Source: Aulostomus chinensis (lineage: Eukaryota > Chordata > Actinopteri > Syngnathiformes > Aulostomidae). Taken from it: a DNA stretch of 64,000 nucleotides. Location: positions 175,001 to 239,000 of the forward strand of contig JBBMOA010000001.1 in the NCBI GenBank assembly GCA_037954235.1, given 5' to 3'. The notes beneath the pieces are model-generated. The model worked only from the letters and a program-made list of their open reading frames with translations, was not told the origin of the DNA and made no database searches. Shown here one piece after another: positions 33,301 through 44,400 of the stretch (position 1 is the first letter of the stretch; each line of letters begins with the position of its first letter). The translations under genes were made by a program, and so were the position numbers.

Positions 33301-34711
33301 TGTCTCAGTCTCTTCCCAATGCCAGTCACTGAAACACTGACAATGTGATGGGGGCTTCCTGTCTTTACTGCATTTTCTTCAAAGGATCCCGTGTGTCTTC
33401 TTTCTCTCTGTCTGTACTGGAGTGTGGTACCAGGCCCAGCTTGAACGGGTGACTGTGTCTGAGTGGGTCGAGGCTGGGCTGCAGGTATTGGGAGGTTAGA
33501 ACCCATCTGTGAGGCTCCAGGTGGAGCGATCACCTGTGAGGGTCCAGGGACAGCAGGAAGCTGCACAGATGGTAAAGACATGGAGGGGAGACAGGTGGTG
33601 CTGGAGCAGTGACAGGAAGTGTCTGGCATTTTGGTTCATCCTGTGAGATGACGTGAGGTTGTGGTTTTGCCTCCAGCCTCACCTCCTCATCAGTGTTCAA
33701 AAGGTTCAAAGGTGAAAAAATGGGATTCAACCAAACAGCTGGAATGAAGAGTTGGTAACACTTGCAGAGCTGCAGGGAGCTGGACAGGTCTCACCATGGG
33801 GGGATTTGTCCCACAGATCCTGCTGAAGTGGCTCCTCCTCCTGAGACCTGCAATGCTGGCTGGACCTTTGGAAAAAGAACACAACAAATCTTCATAAACA
33901 TTTACTTCAGCAGGAACACACAAGAAGGTGGGACTGGTTCCTTTTTCATGTTCACTATTTTGTCGTCTTGGTTCATGTTTTGGTTGTCAAAGTTAATTCT
34001 GAATATTTGTGGAAAGTTCGCCTGCCTTTACTTGTACCAATACTTCCTTTAGTAACAAATTAAAAAGCTCAAGCTAAACTTCAGTCAGGACAACCATTCT
34101 TTCTCATTCTTCGACCTCTGTTTTATGTCCATGACCATCCTGTCTGTCACCTTTGGTGATGGAGACATCAGTTGATGACATCAGCAACGGTCCTCAACCT
34201 AACTGCCTCTGCCAGAAGTGAGCTGTCATCTGTCTCAGGGGACACAGTCGAGTGGACCGGGGCGGATGAGGGCCTGCTGCTTCCTTGAAATATTTCTCAA
34301 TATTTCAGTTGCAACTGTATAGTGATGGTGGCTCAGTTTAGAGCTGTCAATCAATGTTAATAACTGATCTTAGCATCTGGAGATTATTTTAGGAACACAA
34401 ATACTTTTACTTCATTCTGAGGATGTGCAGACGTTCAATATAATGATTTTTTATTCGTCAAAGATTCCTGCTAGTCAGAGAGGATCTGGGCTGGATTGGA
34501 AAGCTTCTGAGAGGGAAACCTTCACTCTGGACTGGACTGAGAACGGAGCAGCCTCAGCTTCCTGGAGCCTGACTTGCCTCTGTGGTCTAAGGTTGTGTGG
34601 GCTGACATCACAGTGAAACTCCTGAGATCACAGAGCCTTTGAGATCACAGGCTGACTTCCTTTTTATCCCTAAAATTTGTGTTTGATCAGTTAAACAGTG
34701 ACTCTACCAGA
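33301..34711. other. Non-coding stretch
   Basis: No gene recognised. A Pro/Ser-rich minus-strand ORF (33629-33288, 113 residues) has no family signature. Confidence 0.45.
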
Positions 34712-34783
34712 GGGGATGTAGCTCAGTGGTAGAGCGCATGCTTCGCATGTATGAGGCCCCGGGTTCAATCCCCGGCATCTCCA
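34712..34783 (+). tRNA. tRNA-Ala(CGC)
   Basis: 72-nt cloverleaf: acceptor GGGGATG/CATCTCC, anticodon stem CATGC/GTATG with loop TTCGCAT (anticodon CGC), T-arm CCGGG-TTCAATC-CCCGG. A and B boxes are intact. Not embedded in a visible duplication. Probably functional. Confidence 0.95.
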
Positions 34784-36082
34784 GCTGGTCCTTTGGAGCC
34801 TTCATCTTGTCAGCTAAATTGATCATTAAATGTGACAACAGTTGATAACAAACTACCAGAAGAGAAACCAGTCTGTTGCATATCAAAGTATTTGTAGCTG
34901 GGTCAGTGTGACTGTGAGCCTTCATAGCCAGCATGAAGGAGCTGGTTTTATCTTTGCTGGGGAAATCCCACACACAGCTGCTCTCAGTTCCAAATGTGTG
35001 TGTCCTCACTCCTCCGTCCTCCTGCTGCCCTCAGAATACAGACACAATTCAACCTGGCAAGTTTGGAGCATAGAAGTGCTCCTGAAGAGATGTGTGTCAG
35101 CCCACAGCTGGCTGTTCTTACCTGGAACCTCAAGATGAAACTGCTTCCACAGATTGGAAATGAATCTGATGTTGACATTTGGACAAATCACCTGTTCATC
35201 AGTTCATCATCACTTCCATCCATTTTCTACTGCTTATCTTGTTATAGAAAGGAGTCTATCTGCTGTGTGACTGAGGCAGTTACTGTGAGCTGCTGCATGT
35301 CTCAGTGTGTGTGTGTGGGGGGGCTGTGTGTGACTGGTCGGCTGCCAAGGATTATTGATGAGATCAATCATGATCAGCTCAGAGATCACGGCACAGAAGA
35401 AGGAGACTTTGATTTTTGGGGGTTCAGTTTCTAAGTCAGACACATCATCACAATTTGAAGTTTTCCTCCAGTAAAAAACAAAACAACACAAAACCAAACA
35501 AAAACATGATTTGACTTTTGATGTCTACCTTTTTTGGAAATTGTGAGTCCAACAAGCAGGAGGCCGTTTGAGCTTGGAAACTGTGAAGCATCACCAGTAA
35601 CTGCTGGTTAATTTACAGTTGTTTCCTCCAAAAAGTTTAAAATGAACTCAATGCTGAATCCCTCATCGTCATCACTGAGCTGCAGAACTGGTCCATGCAG
35701 GAGGCTGAGCAGGTCTTCCTCTCTGGTCCAGTGTCTCAGCACAGGTCAGAGTAGAGAATTAAAACATGAACACAAATCTTTATCAGCTGTTTACTGATAT
35801 CAGTGACTACCTTCAAGTAAGAGTGTTAGTGAATGGACCCTTTTTAAAGTTTATGTTATAATGTTTGAAAAATGATGCTCACAAAAACACAATAAAAGTG
35901 TTTGTGGTAAAATGATTCCAGTAGATTTTATTGCCATTTTAAGAGTTCAAGCATATTTTGATGACATTGTTTGATATCATGACTCTCAGTTACTTTAGCA
36001 GGACCATCGGGACATGAAATCTTCCTCATCATCCCATATCGACCCTCAACCCCTCACACAGAACCAGGAGCCCTCAACTGAA
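34784..36082. other. Non-coding stretch
   Basis: No gene recognised. A short piece of the interspersed-repeat tail (tccatccattttctactgct) lies at 35216-35236. Confidence 0.5.
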
Positions 36083-36425
36083 GGAACCTTTAAAACTGAG
36101 AAGTTGGACAGAAAGCAGTATTTTGGTGGAACGAACCTTTAAAACTATAAATTAGAAAGTATTTTGGTGGAACGAACCTTTAAAACTATAAATTAGAAAG
36201 TATTTTGGTGGAACGAACCTTTAAAACTATAAATTAGAAAGTATTTTGGTGGAACGAACCTTTAAAACTATAAATTAGAAAGTATTTTGGTGGAATAAAC
36301 CTTTAAAACTATAACTTGTTTGAAAGTATTTTGGAGGAATTGGAATAATCCTTTTATACAGTTGTCAGAAATTAAAGGACAGGAAGTAGTATTTTGGTGG
36401 AATAAACCTTTAATACTGTAGTTCG
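36083..36425 (+). repeat. 41-bp minisatellite
   Basis: About eight units of 41 bp, core ggtggaacgaacctttaaaa then ctataaattagaaagtattt. Starts at 36125 and 36166 fix the period; outer units are diverged. Confidence 0.93.
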
Positions 36426-36633
36426 AAAGGAGTAATTTGCTATCATCTAATTCGATAGGTGGCGCTGTCACCAAAAAACAAAAGTCCCAGAACTGCATTT
36501 TATCATCCAATTCAGTAGGTGGTGCTGTGGGGTCCTGGAACTGCAGCTCTCTGGTGCTGCAGGATCTCCTCTTGAAAAGCCTCACAGTTCAGAGTCGTTC
36601 CAGAATCTAGGAGCAGAAACCAAAGTCTCCTAC

Positions 36634-36714
36634 GACGAGGATGGGATTGGAACCCACGCCTGCAGAGCTCAATGGATCAGCAGTCCATCACCTTAACCAC
36701 TCGGCCACCTCGTC
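36634..36714 (-). tRNA. tRNA-Ser(GCT)
   Basis: Minus strand: acceptor GACGAGG/CCTCGTC, anticodon stem ATGGA/TCCAT with loop CTGCTGA (GCT), T-stem GTGGG/CCCAT. All stems close. The T-loop reads TTCCAAT in place of the usual TTCGAAT, which touches the B box, so activity is uncertain. Confidence 0.85.
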
Positions 36715-37265
36715 TCCTGACCACCATGATGTGCTGCTTTCTCTGAGCCTTTTAAACAGCTGAACTCTTTGGAGCCCATTTGTCAGAAATGGACCCAGCA
36801 GGAGCCACTGAACACAACTCTGACATCATCAGGCTTCTTCCCAGCAGCTTGGTGCTCCAGAAGGAAGAATCCAGACCATCGCTACATCATCAGAGTGAAC
36901 ACCAGCTGATGTTGACCAGTTTAACAAGCCTTTGACTGCTAAATGACATCCAAGCTCAGATTCTCTTGTCCTGGTAGAACAAGTCAATGTTGAAGAAGAT
37001 GAGAGCACCAGTCTCTTTCATCCAATGCTGGAACAGCGTTAGACTGAAGGTCTGAAGGTCCCTGGTCTGGTCCAGGTTTCAACAGGGGACCAGCATCAGC
37101 CAGCATTTAAATGTGGACAGCAGTGGAGGTGAAGCCCACATCAAGGAAACAAGCCTCCTATCACTGTCCTGTGCTGAGTTTCTTTAAAAAATGTGAGACA
37201 ACCTCAAGAGTTTCTGTTTCCTGTGTTGGACTTTGCCTCAGAGAATCAGAGCCAATCAGAAGCTT
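36715..37265 (+). repeat. Duplicated flank of tRNA-Ser(GCT), copy B
   Basis: Near-identical to 19711-20275, same orientation relative to the tRNA. Confidence 0.92.
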
Positions 37266-37284
37266 GTTGGTCTTGGATGCTGGT

Positions 37285-37410
37285 CATCAGGAGCAATGAG
37301 GGGCTCAGTGTCTTGCTCAAGGACACTTCAACATGGTCACCAGCTGAAGTGAGAACTGAACCAGCAACTCTGCTAGACGGCCACTCTTCCTCCAGACCGT
37401 GCCCCCCTAA
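37285..37410 (-). mobile_element. SINE fragment
   Basis: Carries cagtgtcttgctcaaggaca, then gaactgaaccagcaactctg and ctagacggccact, matching the tRNA-like half of the SINE at 18045-18305. Confidence 0.5.
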
Positions 37411-37626
37411 CCTGAATCATCATGATGTCATTATTTGTTGCTTTAATTCACCAAATGTGTGACGTGGTGAGTTTGTCAGGAGTTTAAAGACCAAAGTTGT
37501 GAACACACAGAGAAGTAAACCTGTCAAAGCTGCTTCACTTGATGAGAGAAACTGAGGAACTGATAGAAGAGCAACAAAGAAAATGGAGTCAGAAGGTCGT
37601 CTTCTTCACTGCTCAGTCACAACACT

Positions 37627-37627
<1 letters not shown>

Positions 37628-37675
<48 letters not shown>
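37628..37675 (+). repeat. (CA)n microsatellite
   Basis: Left boundary of the 1.65-kb unit. Confidence 0.97.
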
Positions 37676-37678
<3 letters not shown>

Positions 37679-37774
37679 TAGTTTGTCTTTGAGAGAGGAC
37701 AAAAAAATATTTCACTGTGCCGACATGAACTTTCATTGTTGAATTTCAGTCTCCTACAAAAGTGTGTGAATGTG

Positions 37775-37856
37775 GTCGTTGTGGCCGAGTGGTGAAGGCG
37801 ATGGACTAGAAATCCATTGGGGTCTCCCTGCTCAGGTTGGAGTCCTGCCAACAACG
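37775..37856 (+). tRNA. tRNA-Ser(AGA)-like
   Basis: Reads GTGGCCGAGTGGTGAAGGCG, then anticodon stem ATGGA/TCCAT with loop CTAGAAA (AGA). The acceptor has one C-A mismatch and the T-loop is TTGGAGT rather than TTCGAAT. Probably a pseudogene. Further copies at 40439 and 54624. Confidence 0.75.
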
Positions 37857-38472
37857 TTGAACTGTTGACAATTTAAATTTGACTCATTTTTCCTCCACAC
37901 TGTCCTTCATCACAGCATTTAACATCAGGACTGCTCCCAGATCAGCTCCATGACCTCATCCCTGCACCAGAGTCCCGCCCAAGTTCATCAAAAACGGCCA
38001 AGCATAAATATATAATATGTATATAATGTGAACACACCTGTACAGGTGCGTTAACGTGCTTAATAATAGAGAATGAGTGAAAGGTTTGTTCAGAGTGGAG
38101 TGCAGTACCACAGTCAGGCCAGCAGGTGGGGCTTTCGTTGGTGCTGTCTACCTAATTGCGGTGTCTGTGCTCTGCCAGCAGAGGTCGTGCTTCCCCACCA
38201 ATCTTCTAGGGTGTCTGAGTGGTGCCGCCATGTTTAGATCGTAGCAGGAGGACGTAGGTTGGTACTTGGCAGTTCGGATGTAGCGAAAGTCAAGTTATGA
38301 ATGGAGGGCTGAGTTGGAGCAGAGGGGGGCAGGATCCTGGGGGTGGACTGTCTTTAGGGGGCTGAGGTGTCTGGTGGTCTTGGTGGACCCTCTGCATCTC
38401 AAGCTGAGACCACAGAGTCCTGTGTTCTTGAGTCATTGTCTATAGTCTCTGTTGTTGGAGAGCTCAGTGTGG

Positions 38473-38544
38473 TCCCTGATGGTCTAGTGGCTAGGATTTG
38501 GCGCTTTCACTGCCGCGGCCCGGGTTCGATTCCCGGTCAGGGAA
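38473..38544 (+). tRNA. tRNA-Glu(TTC)
   Basis: Acceptor TCCCTGA/TCAGGGA, anticodon loop CTTTCAC (TTC) on a stem TGGCG/TGCCG closed by G-T pairs, T-arm CCGGG-TTCGATT-CCCGG. A and B boxes intact. Probably functional, and the parent-like copy of the two degenerate Glu loci at 33065 and 53942. Confidence 0.93.
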
Positions 38545-39229
38545 TGAGTTATTTAGAGGTTGAGGGAGAGGTGATCAGGTGGTCCACATGATGGTGGAGG
38601 TGATGAACTGTGAATCCATCATGGCTCCACTCTCACCCCCATTGTAGTGTTCTTGGTTCACTCTGCCATGGCCCCATGTTGAAGGGTGACTGTCTCATTC
38701 AGGTTCAACCCTTTGTTAGACTCTGTTAAGTCACTGACTGCTGCAAGGACAAACTGTAATCCTCCTTAGTAGCTTTGGTTATTGATGATCTGCAATGGTT
38801 CGTGGGGGTGGAGCCTATCCCAGCAGCCCTCAGGTGAGGGGCGGGGTTTATCCTGGACAGGTCACCAGTCCATGGCAGGGCCAACACATAGAGACAGATT
38901 GATTATAAAAATGTTCATCCCCAGTTTGAAGTTAGAGACAGGATTTAAGTGTGGAAGGTTTTTGTATCTTCAATTTAATTCTGAGTGTTGTAAACTGTTT
39001 CTAACAAACTCTACTGTTCAACAGTCAAAATGTTTTCTAACCAAGCTGAATGCTCTCATATACTTTTTAAAGTTGAGTTTCTCTCACGTCCTCCTGAGAT
39101 CAAAGACAGAATTCTAGGTACAAATAAATACACTATCAAAGCCCTGATGACATCATCATCAATTCTGACTTTGATCTGGAGGCTCTTGCTTTCTTGCTTC
39201 AAATAAAAAACGTTGTTCCAGGGAAAAGT

Positions 39230-39234
<5 letters not shown>

Positions 39235-39288
<54 letters not shown>
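39235..39288 (+). repeat. (CA)n microsatellite
   Basis: Right boundary of the 1.65-kb unit. Confidence 0.97.
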
Positions 39289-39289
<1 letters not shown>

Positions 39290-39292
39290 CCT

Positions 39293-40438
39293 GTCTTCAG
39301 TATAAAATGGTCTGTCACGTTCTCTCACGTTGGAAGATTTCTCTGACTCCATTGTGAATACAGAGATTCTTCATCTGCCACCTGAGTCTTGATCCACTGA
39401 TTCCTCTGATCCACCTCTTTCTGCTCCAACAAGGCTGACATGGATCAGGTGGGTCCATGTCATCCAATCAGGAGGTTTCTCCTCTCAGTTAATTTTCTTC
39501 ATCCCAGTTTAGATTGATTCTTCTCAGCCTGATGAAGGAGCATCTGATCAGGTGTTTGGCTGCTTGTTGGTTGTAATTCCATAGATTTTAATCTCAGATG
39601 TTATAGAATTAATAAGAACATCTTAAAGACCTTTGTCCAACACTTGAAACTCTCCTGTCTGTCCAGGCCCAACTGGCCTTTGGTAGTGAGGTGGTGGATG
39701 CATGTGAATGAAATGAGGCTCGTGTTGCTGTGAGGAGCCACTAGAGGGAGACACCTGTCGTTCCTCCCAGCTGACAATGAGGCTTCACAGCTGCATTTGA
39801 AGCTGTCCTTTATTGGTCCCAACTGTCTTGAGCTCAGGGGCCAAACTCACCAACAACACTTCCTCCTGGTCATGTGGTCTGTTTGTCAGGAGATTCCCAA
39901 TCCAAAGTTGTTGACACACAAGAGAAGAAAACAAAGTTTGTTCATTTTTATGAATCAAACTGAAAATGAACAGAAGAGTGACAGTGAAAATGGATTCAAA
40001 AATAATGAATAATCATGAATAATGAATAAATACTCAGAATTTACTGGCATTTGACTGCATTTAGTGGTTAATCAGTAGATGAAAGAGGAACATATATATT
40101 CGATACATGTGATGTACGTACGTGGCTGTGGACAAAAGCGTCTGCTCAATGAAATTGTAGGATTGTAGACTTCTATAAATGTAGAATATAATTGTAGAAA
40201 TGCTCTCTCTCACCATCCCCAACATCTGTGCCAGGGTCTCTGGCCAGTGGTCAGTGGCTCCTATCACCTGCCCAGGATGGATCCAGCTTGCTTGTCTTTG
40301 TAATTCTGCACTTATTAGAGACCTGGAAACAAAGGAATGCTGAAAAAGAGAAAATAGGACCTCACACAAATGGGCTTGTGACAGAAATTAAGATCATTTT
40401 GTGAATATCCATCCTCTTCAAATGTGTGTGTGAATGTG
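39293..40438. other. Non-coding stretch
   Basis: No gene recognised. Confidence 0.5.
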
Positions 40439-40520
40439 GTCGTTGTGGCTGAGTGGTGAAGGCGATGGACTAGAAATCCATTGGGGTCTCCCTGCTCAGG
40501 TTGGAGTCCTGCCAGCAACG
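40439..40520 (+). tRNA. tRNA-Ser(AGA)-like, second copy
   Basis: Same as the 37775 locus, including the TTGGAGT T-loop and the preceding gtgtgtgaatgtggtc. The duplication extends only about 40 bp upstream and 10 bp downstream, which suggests a retro- or micro-duplication of the tRNA-like sequence. Confidence 0.72.
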
Positions 40521-41403
40521 TTAAGCTGTTGATGTTCCATGTCAGGGTGAACGTCCTACCTGTGCCTGATTCAGTGTGGTGGCTCACACCTGAATTTATC
40601 CTAACAAGCTAACTTCTTAACACCAATCTACACAGTTTGAATCATCAAAACCTCAAACTGCAGTAAGAATTTTCAGTTCTCTCATCCACAACAATCCTCA
40701 TCAATAAAATCTGGAAGAAGGAACCGCAGAAAGTCTGCAGGAGAACGTAGACGAGTGCTGCCACCGACCCGTCGTGGGGAGGACCGGTAACGTGGCGACC
40801 CCACTTCCCAAAAGAAGCCGACTGTCCAGCGCACCCTCATCACCCAATAAGGACCTCGGGGACATCCTGGACTCAGTAGACAGGAAACTAACAAGTTCCG
40901 ATGCTGGACTCTCTCGTGGAAATCCTCCACAAAGAGCCTCCATGAGTCTCTGGGACTCAGCCAGCAAAAGGTGGCTTCACTGGCCGCTAGAAATCAAGCC
41001 CTTCAAGCCTCCAGCCTCCCATCACTGTTTCCTCCCTCTCAAATATGTATCCTGAAATATGGATTTGAGTCTTTAGATGCTGTAACGTCCAAAGATCATA
41101 TTCTTATTGACCCTCCCCCTTCTTTGTTCCACCATGGAAAGAGGAGAACTCTATTCTAGTTTAGTGGATGAACATAGAGGGACTACACCTGGATCTCTGT
41201 GTTTAACAAACAATTGAGTTAAACATCAGGAGTCATGAGTTTGCTCAAAACTATTGACTTGGAGTGAGTTCAGTGAGTTCATAGCCAACAATTCTCCATC
41301 AGCAAGCACATCCTGCAACAGTGGTGATAAAAACCTTCCTTTTAACAGGCAGGAACGTCGAGCAGATCCAGGATCAGTGGGGACGAGGTTACAAACAAAA
41401 ATA
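40521..41403. other. Unassigned stretch before satellite array 3
   Basis: Short ORFs on both strands around 40680-41160; one encodes SLWDSASKRWLHWPLEIKPF. None matches a family I know. Confidence 0.4.
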
Positions 41404-44400
41404 CCTCAAAACCTCAAAATAATGCTACAGTGATGTCGAAAGAATTGCTCATGATCTCAAAATGATGCGACAGTAATGGAGTAAGAGTTGCTAATAACCT
41501 CAAAATAATGCTACAATGATGTTGTAATAATTGCTAATGAACTCTAAATGATGCTAACAGTAATGTAGTGAAAGTTTCGAATAACCTCAAAGTAATGCTG
41601 ACAGTAATGTAGTAAGAGTTGCTTCGAACCTCAAAATAATGCGACAGTGATGTTGGAAACATTGCCAATGATCTCAAAATGATGCGACAGTGATGGAGTA
41701 AGAATTGCTAATAAACTCAAAATGTTGCTAACAGTAATGGAGTGATAGTTGCTATAAACTCAGTGATTCTTTCAGTAATGAAGTGAAAGTTTCGAATAAC
41801 CTCAAAGTGATGCTGACAGTCATGTAGTAAGAGTTGCTACTAACCACAAAATAATGATACAGTGATGTAGTAAGAATTGCTAATGAACTCAAAATAATGC
41901 AAAAGTAATGTCGGAAGAATTGCTAATGAACTCAAAATGATGCTAACAGTAATGTAGGGATAGTTGCTAATAAAATCAGTGATGCTTTCAGTAATGAAGT
42001 GAAAGTTTCGAATAACCTCAAAGTGATGCTGACAGTCATGTAGTGAGAGTTGCTTCGAACCTCAAAATAATGCGACAGTGATGTTGGAAGAATTGCTAAT
42101 GATCTCAAAATGTTGCGACAGTAATGGAGTAAGAATTGCTAATAAACTCAAAATGATGCTAACAGTAATGTAGTGATAGTTGCTCATGATCTCAAAGTGA
42201 TGCTGAAAGAAATGTAGTAAGAGTTGCTAATAAACTCAAAATGATGCTGACAGTAATGTAGGAAGAGTTGAAACTCAGCTCAAAATGATGCGACAGTGAT
42301 GTAGTAAGAATTGCTAATGATCTCAAAATGATGCGACAGTGATGTCGTAAGAATTGCTAATGAACTCAAAATGATGCTAACAGTAATGTAGTGATAATGG
42401 CTATGAACTCAGTGATGCTTACAGTAATGTAGTAAGTGTTTCGAATAACCTCAAAGTGATGCTGACAGTCATGTACTAAGAGTTGCTACGAACCTCAAAA
42501 TAATGTGACAGTGATGTCAGAAGAATTGCTAATGATCTCAAAATGTTGCGAAAGTGATGTAGTAAGAATTGCTAATGAACTCAAAATGATGCTAACAGTA
42601 ATGCAGTGAAACTTTCAAATAACCTCAAAGTGATGCTTAAAGTCATGTAGTAAGTGATGCTACGAACCTCAAAATAATGCGAAAGTAATGTAGTTAAAGT
42701 TGCTACGAACCTAAAAATAAATACGACAGTGATGTCGGAAGAATTGCTAATGAACTCAAGATGATGCTAACAGTAATGTAGTGATAGTTGCTAAGAAACT
42801 CAGTGATGCTTACAGTAATGTAGTAAGAGTTTCGAACAACCTCAAAGTGATGCTGACAGTCATTTAGTAAGAGTTGCTAATGAACTCAATTCAATGCTAC
42901 AGTGATGTCGTGAGAATTGCTCATCAACTCAAAATGATGCTAACAGTAATGTAGTGATAGTTGCTAATAAACTCAAAGTGATGCTGACAGTAATGTAGTA
43001 AGAGTTGCTACGAACCTTAAAATAATGCAAAAATAATGTAGTAAGAGTTGCGACGAACCCCAAAATAATGTGACAGTGATGTCAGAAGAATTGCTAATGA
43101 TCTCAAAATGATGCGACAGTGATTTAGTAAGAATTGCTAATGAACTCAAAATGATGCTAACAGTAATGCAGTGAACGTTTCGAATAACCTCAAAGTGATG
43201 CTGACAGTCATGTACTAAGAGTTGCTACGAACCTCAAAATAATGTGACAGTGATGTCAGAAGAATTGCTAATGATCTCAAAATGATGCAACAGTGATGTA
43301 GTAAGAATTGCTAATGAACTCAAAATGATGCTAACAGTAATGGAGTGAAACTTTCGAATAACCTCAAAGTGATAGCTTACAGTCATGTAGTAAGTGTTGC
43401 TACGAACCTCAAAATAATGCGACAGTAATGTAGTAAAAGTTGCTACGAACCTCAAAATATTGCGACAGTGATGTCAGAAGAATTGCTAATGAACTCAAAA
43501 TGATGCTAACAGTAATGTAGTGATAGTTGCTAATCAACTCAGTCATGCTTACAGTAATGTCGTAAGTGTTTCGAATAACCTCAAAGTGATGCAGACAGTC
43601 ATGTAGTAAGAGTTGCTACGAACCTCAAAATTATGCGAAAGTAATGTAGTAAAAGTTGCTACGAACCTCAAAATATTGCGACAGTGATGTCGGAAGAATT
43701 GCTAATGAACTCAAAATGATGCTAACAGTAATGTAGTGATAGTTGCTAATCAACTCAGTCATGCTTACAGTAATGTAGTAAGAGTTTCGAACAACCTCAA
43801 AGTGATGCTGACAGTCATGTAGTAAGAGTTGCTACAAACCTCAAAATAATGGGACAGTGATGTCGGAAGAATTGCTAATAAACTCAACATGATGCTAACA
43901 GTAATGTAGTGATAGTTGCTAAGAAACTCACTGATGCATACAGTAATGTAGTAAGAGTTTCGAACAACCTCAAAGTGATGCTGACAGTCATTTACTAAGA
44001 GTTGCTAATGAACTCAATTCAATGCTACAGTGATGTCGTGAGAATTGTTCATGAACTCAAAATGATGCTAACAGTAATGTAGTGATAGTTGCTAATAAAC
44101 TCAAAGTGATGCTGACAGTAATGTAGTAAGAGTTGCTACGGACCTTAAAATAATGCAACAATAATGTAGTAAGAGTATCTACGAACCTCAAAATAATGTG
44201 ACAGTGATGTCAGAAGAATTGCTAATGATCTCAAAATGATGCGACAGTGATTTAGTAAGAATTGCTAATGAACTCAAAATGATGCTAACAGTAATGGAGT
44301 GAACGTTTCGAATAACCTCAAAGTGATGCTGACAGTCATGTAGTAAGAGTTGCTACATACCTCAAAATAATGCGACAGTAATGTAGTAAAAGTTGCTACG

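Larger units (their letters stand above)
37622..39292 (+). repeat. 1.65-kb (CA)n-bounded unit, copy A
   Basis: Starts and ends in (CA)n (37628-37675, 39235-39288). The interior contains tRNA-Ser(AGA)-like, tRNA-Glu(TTC) and a fragment of the interspersed repeat (38790-38910). The whole unit is repeated in inverse orientation at 53200-54852 with high identity and the same internal order. Confidence 0.93.

Noticed and set aside
33288..33930. Pro/Ser-rich minus-strand ORFs as a coding gene
   Set aside because: Low-complexity composition only; no domain, splice pattern or homologue recalled.
40682..41160. Overlapping ORFs before array 3 as a gene
   Set aside because: ORFs of similar length on both strands, none with a recognised domain; could be an old repeat but I cannot support any identity.
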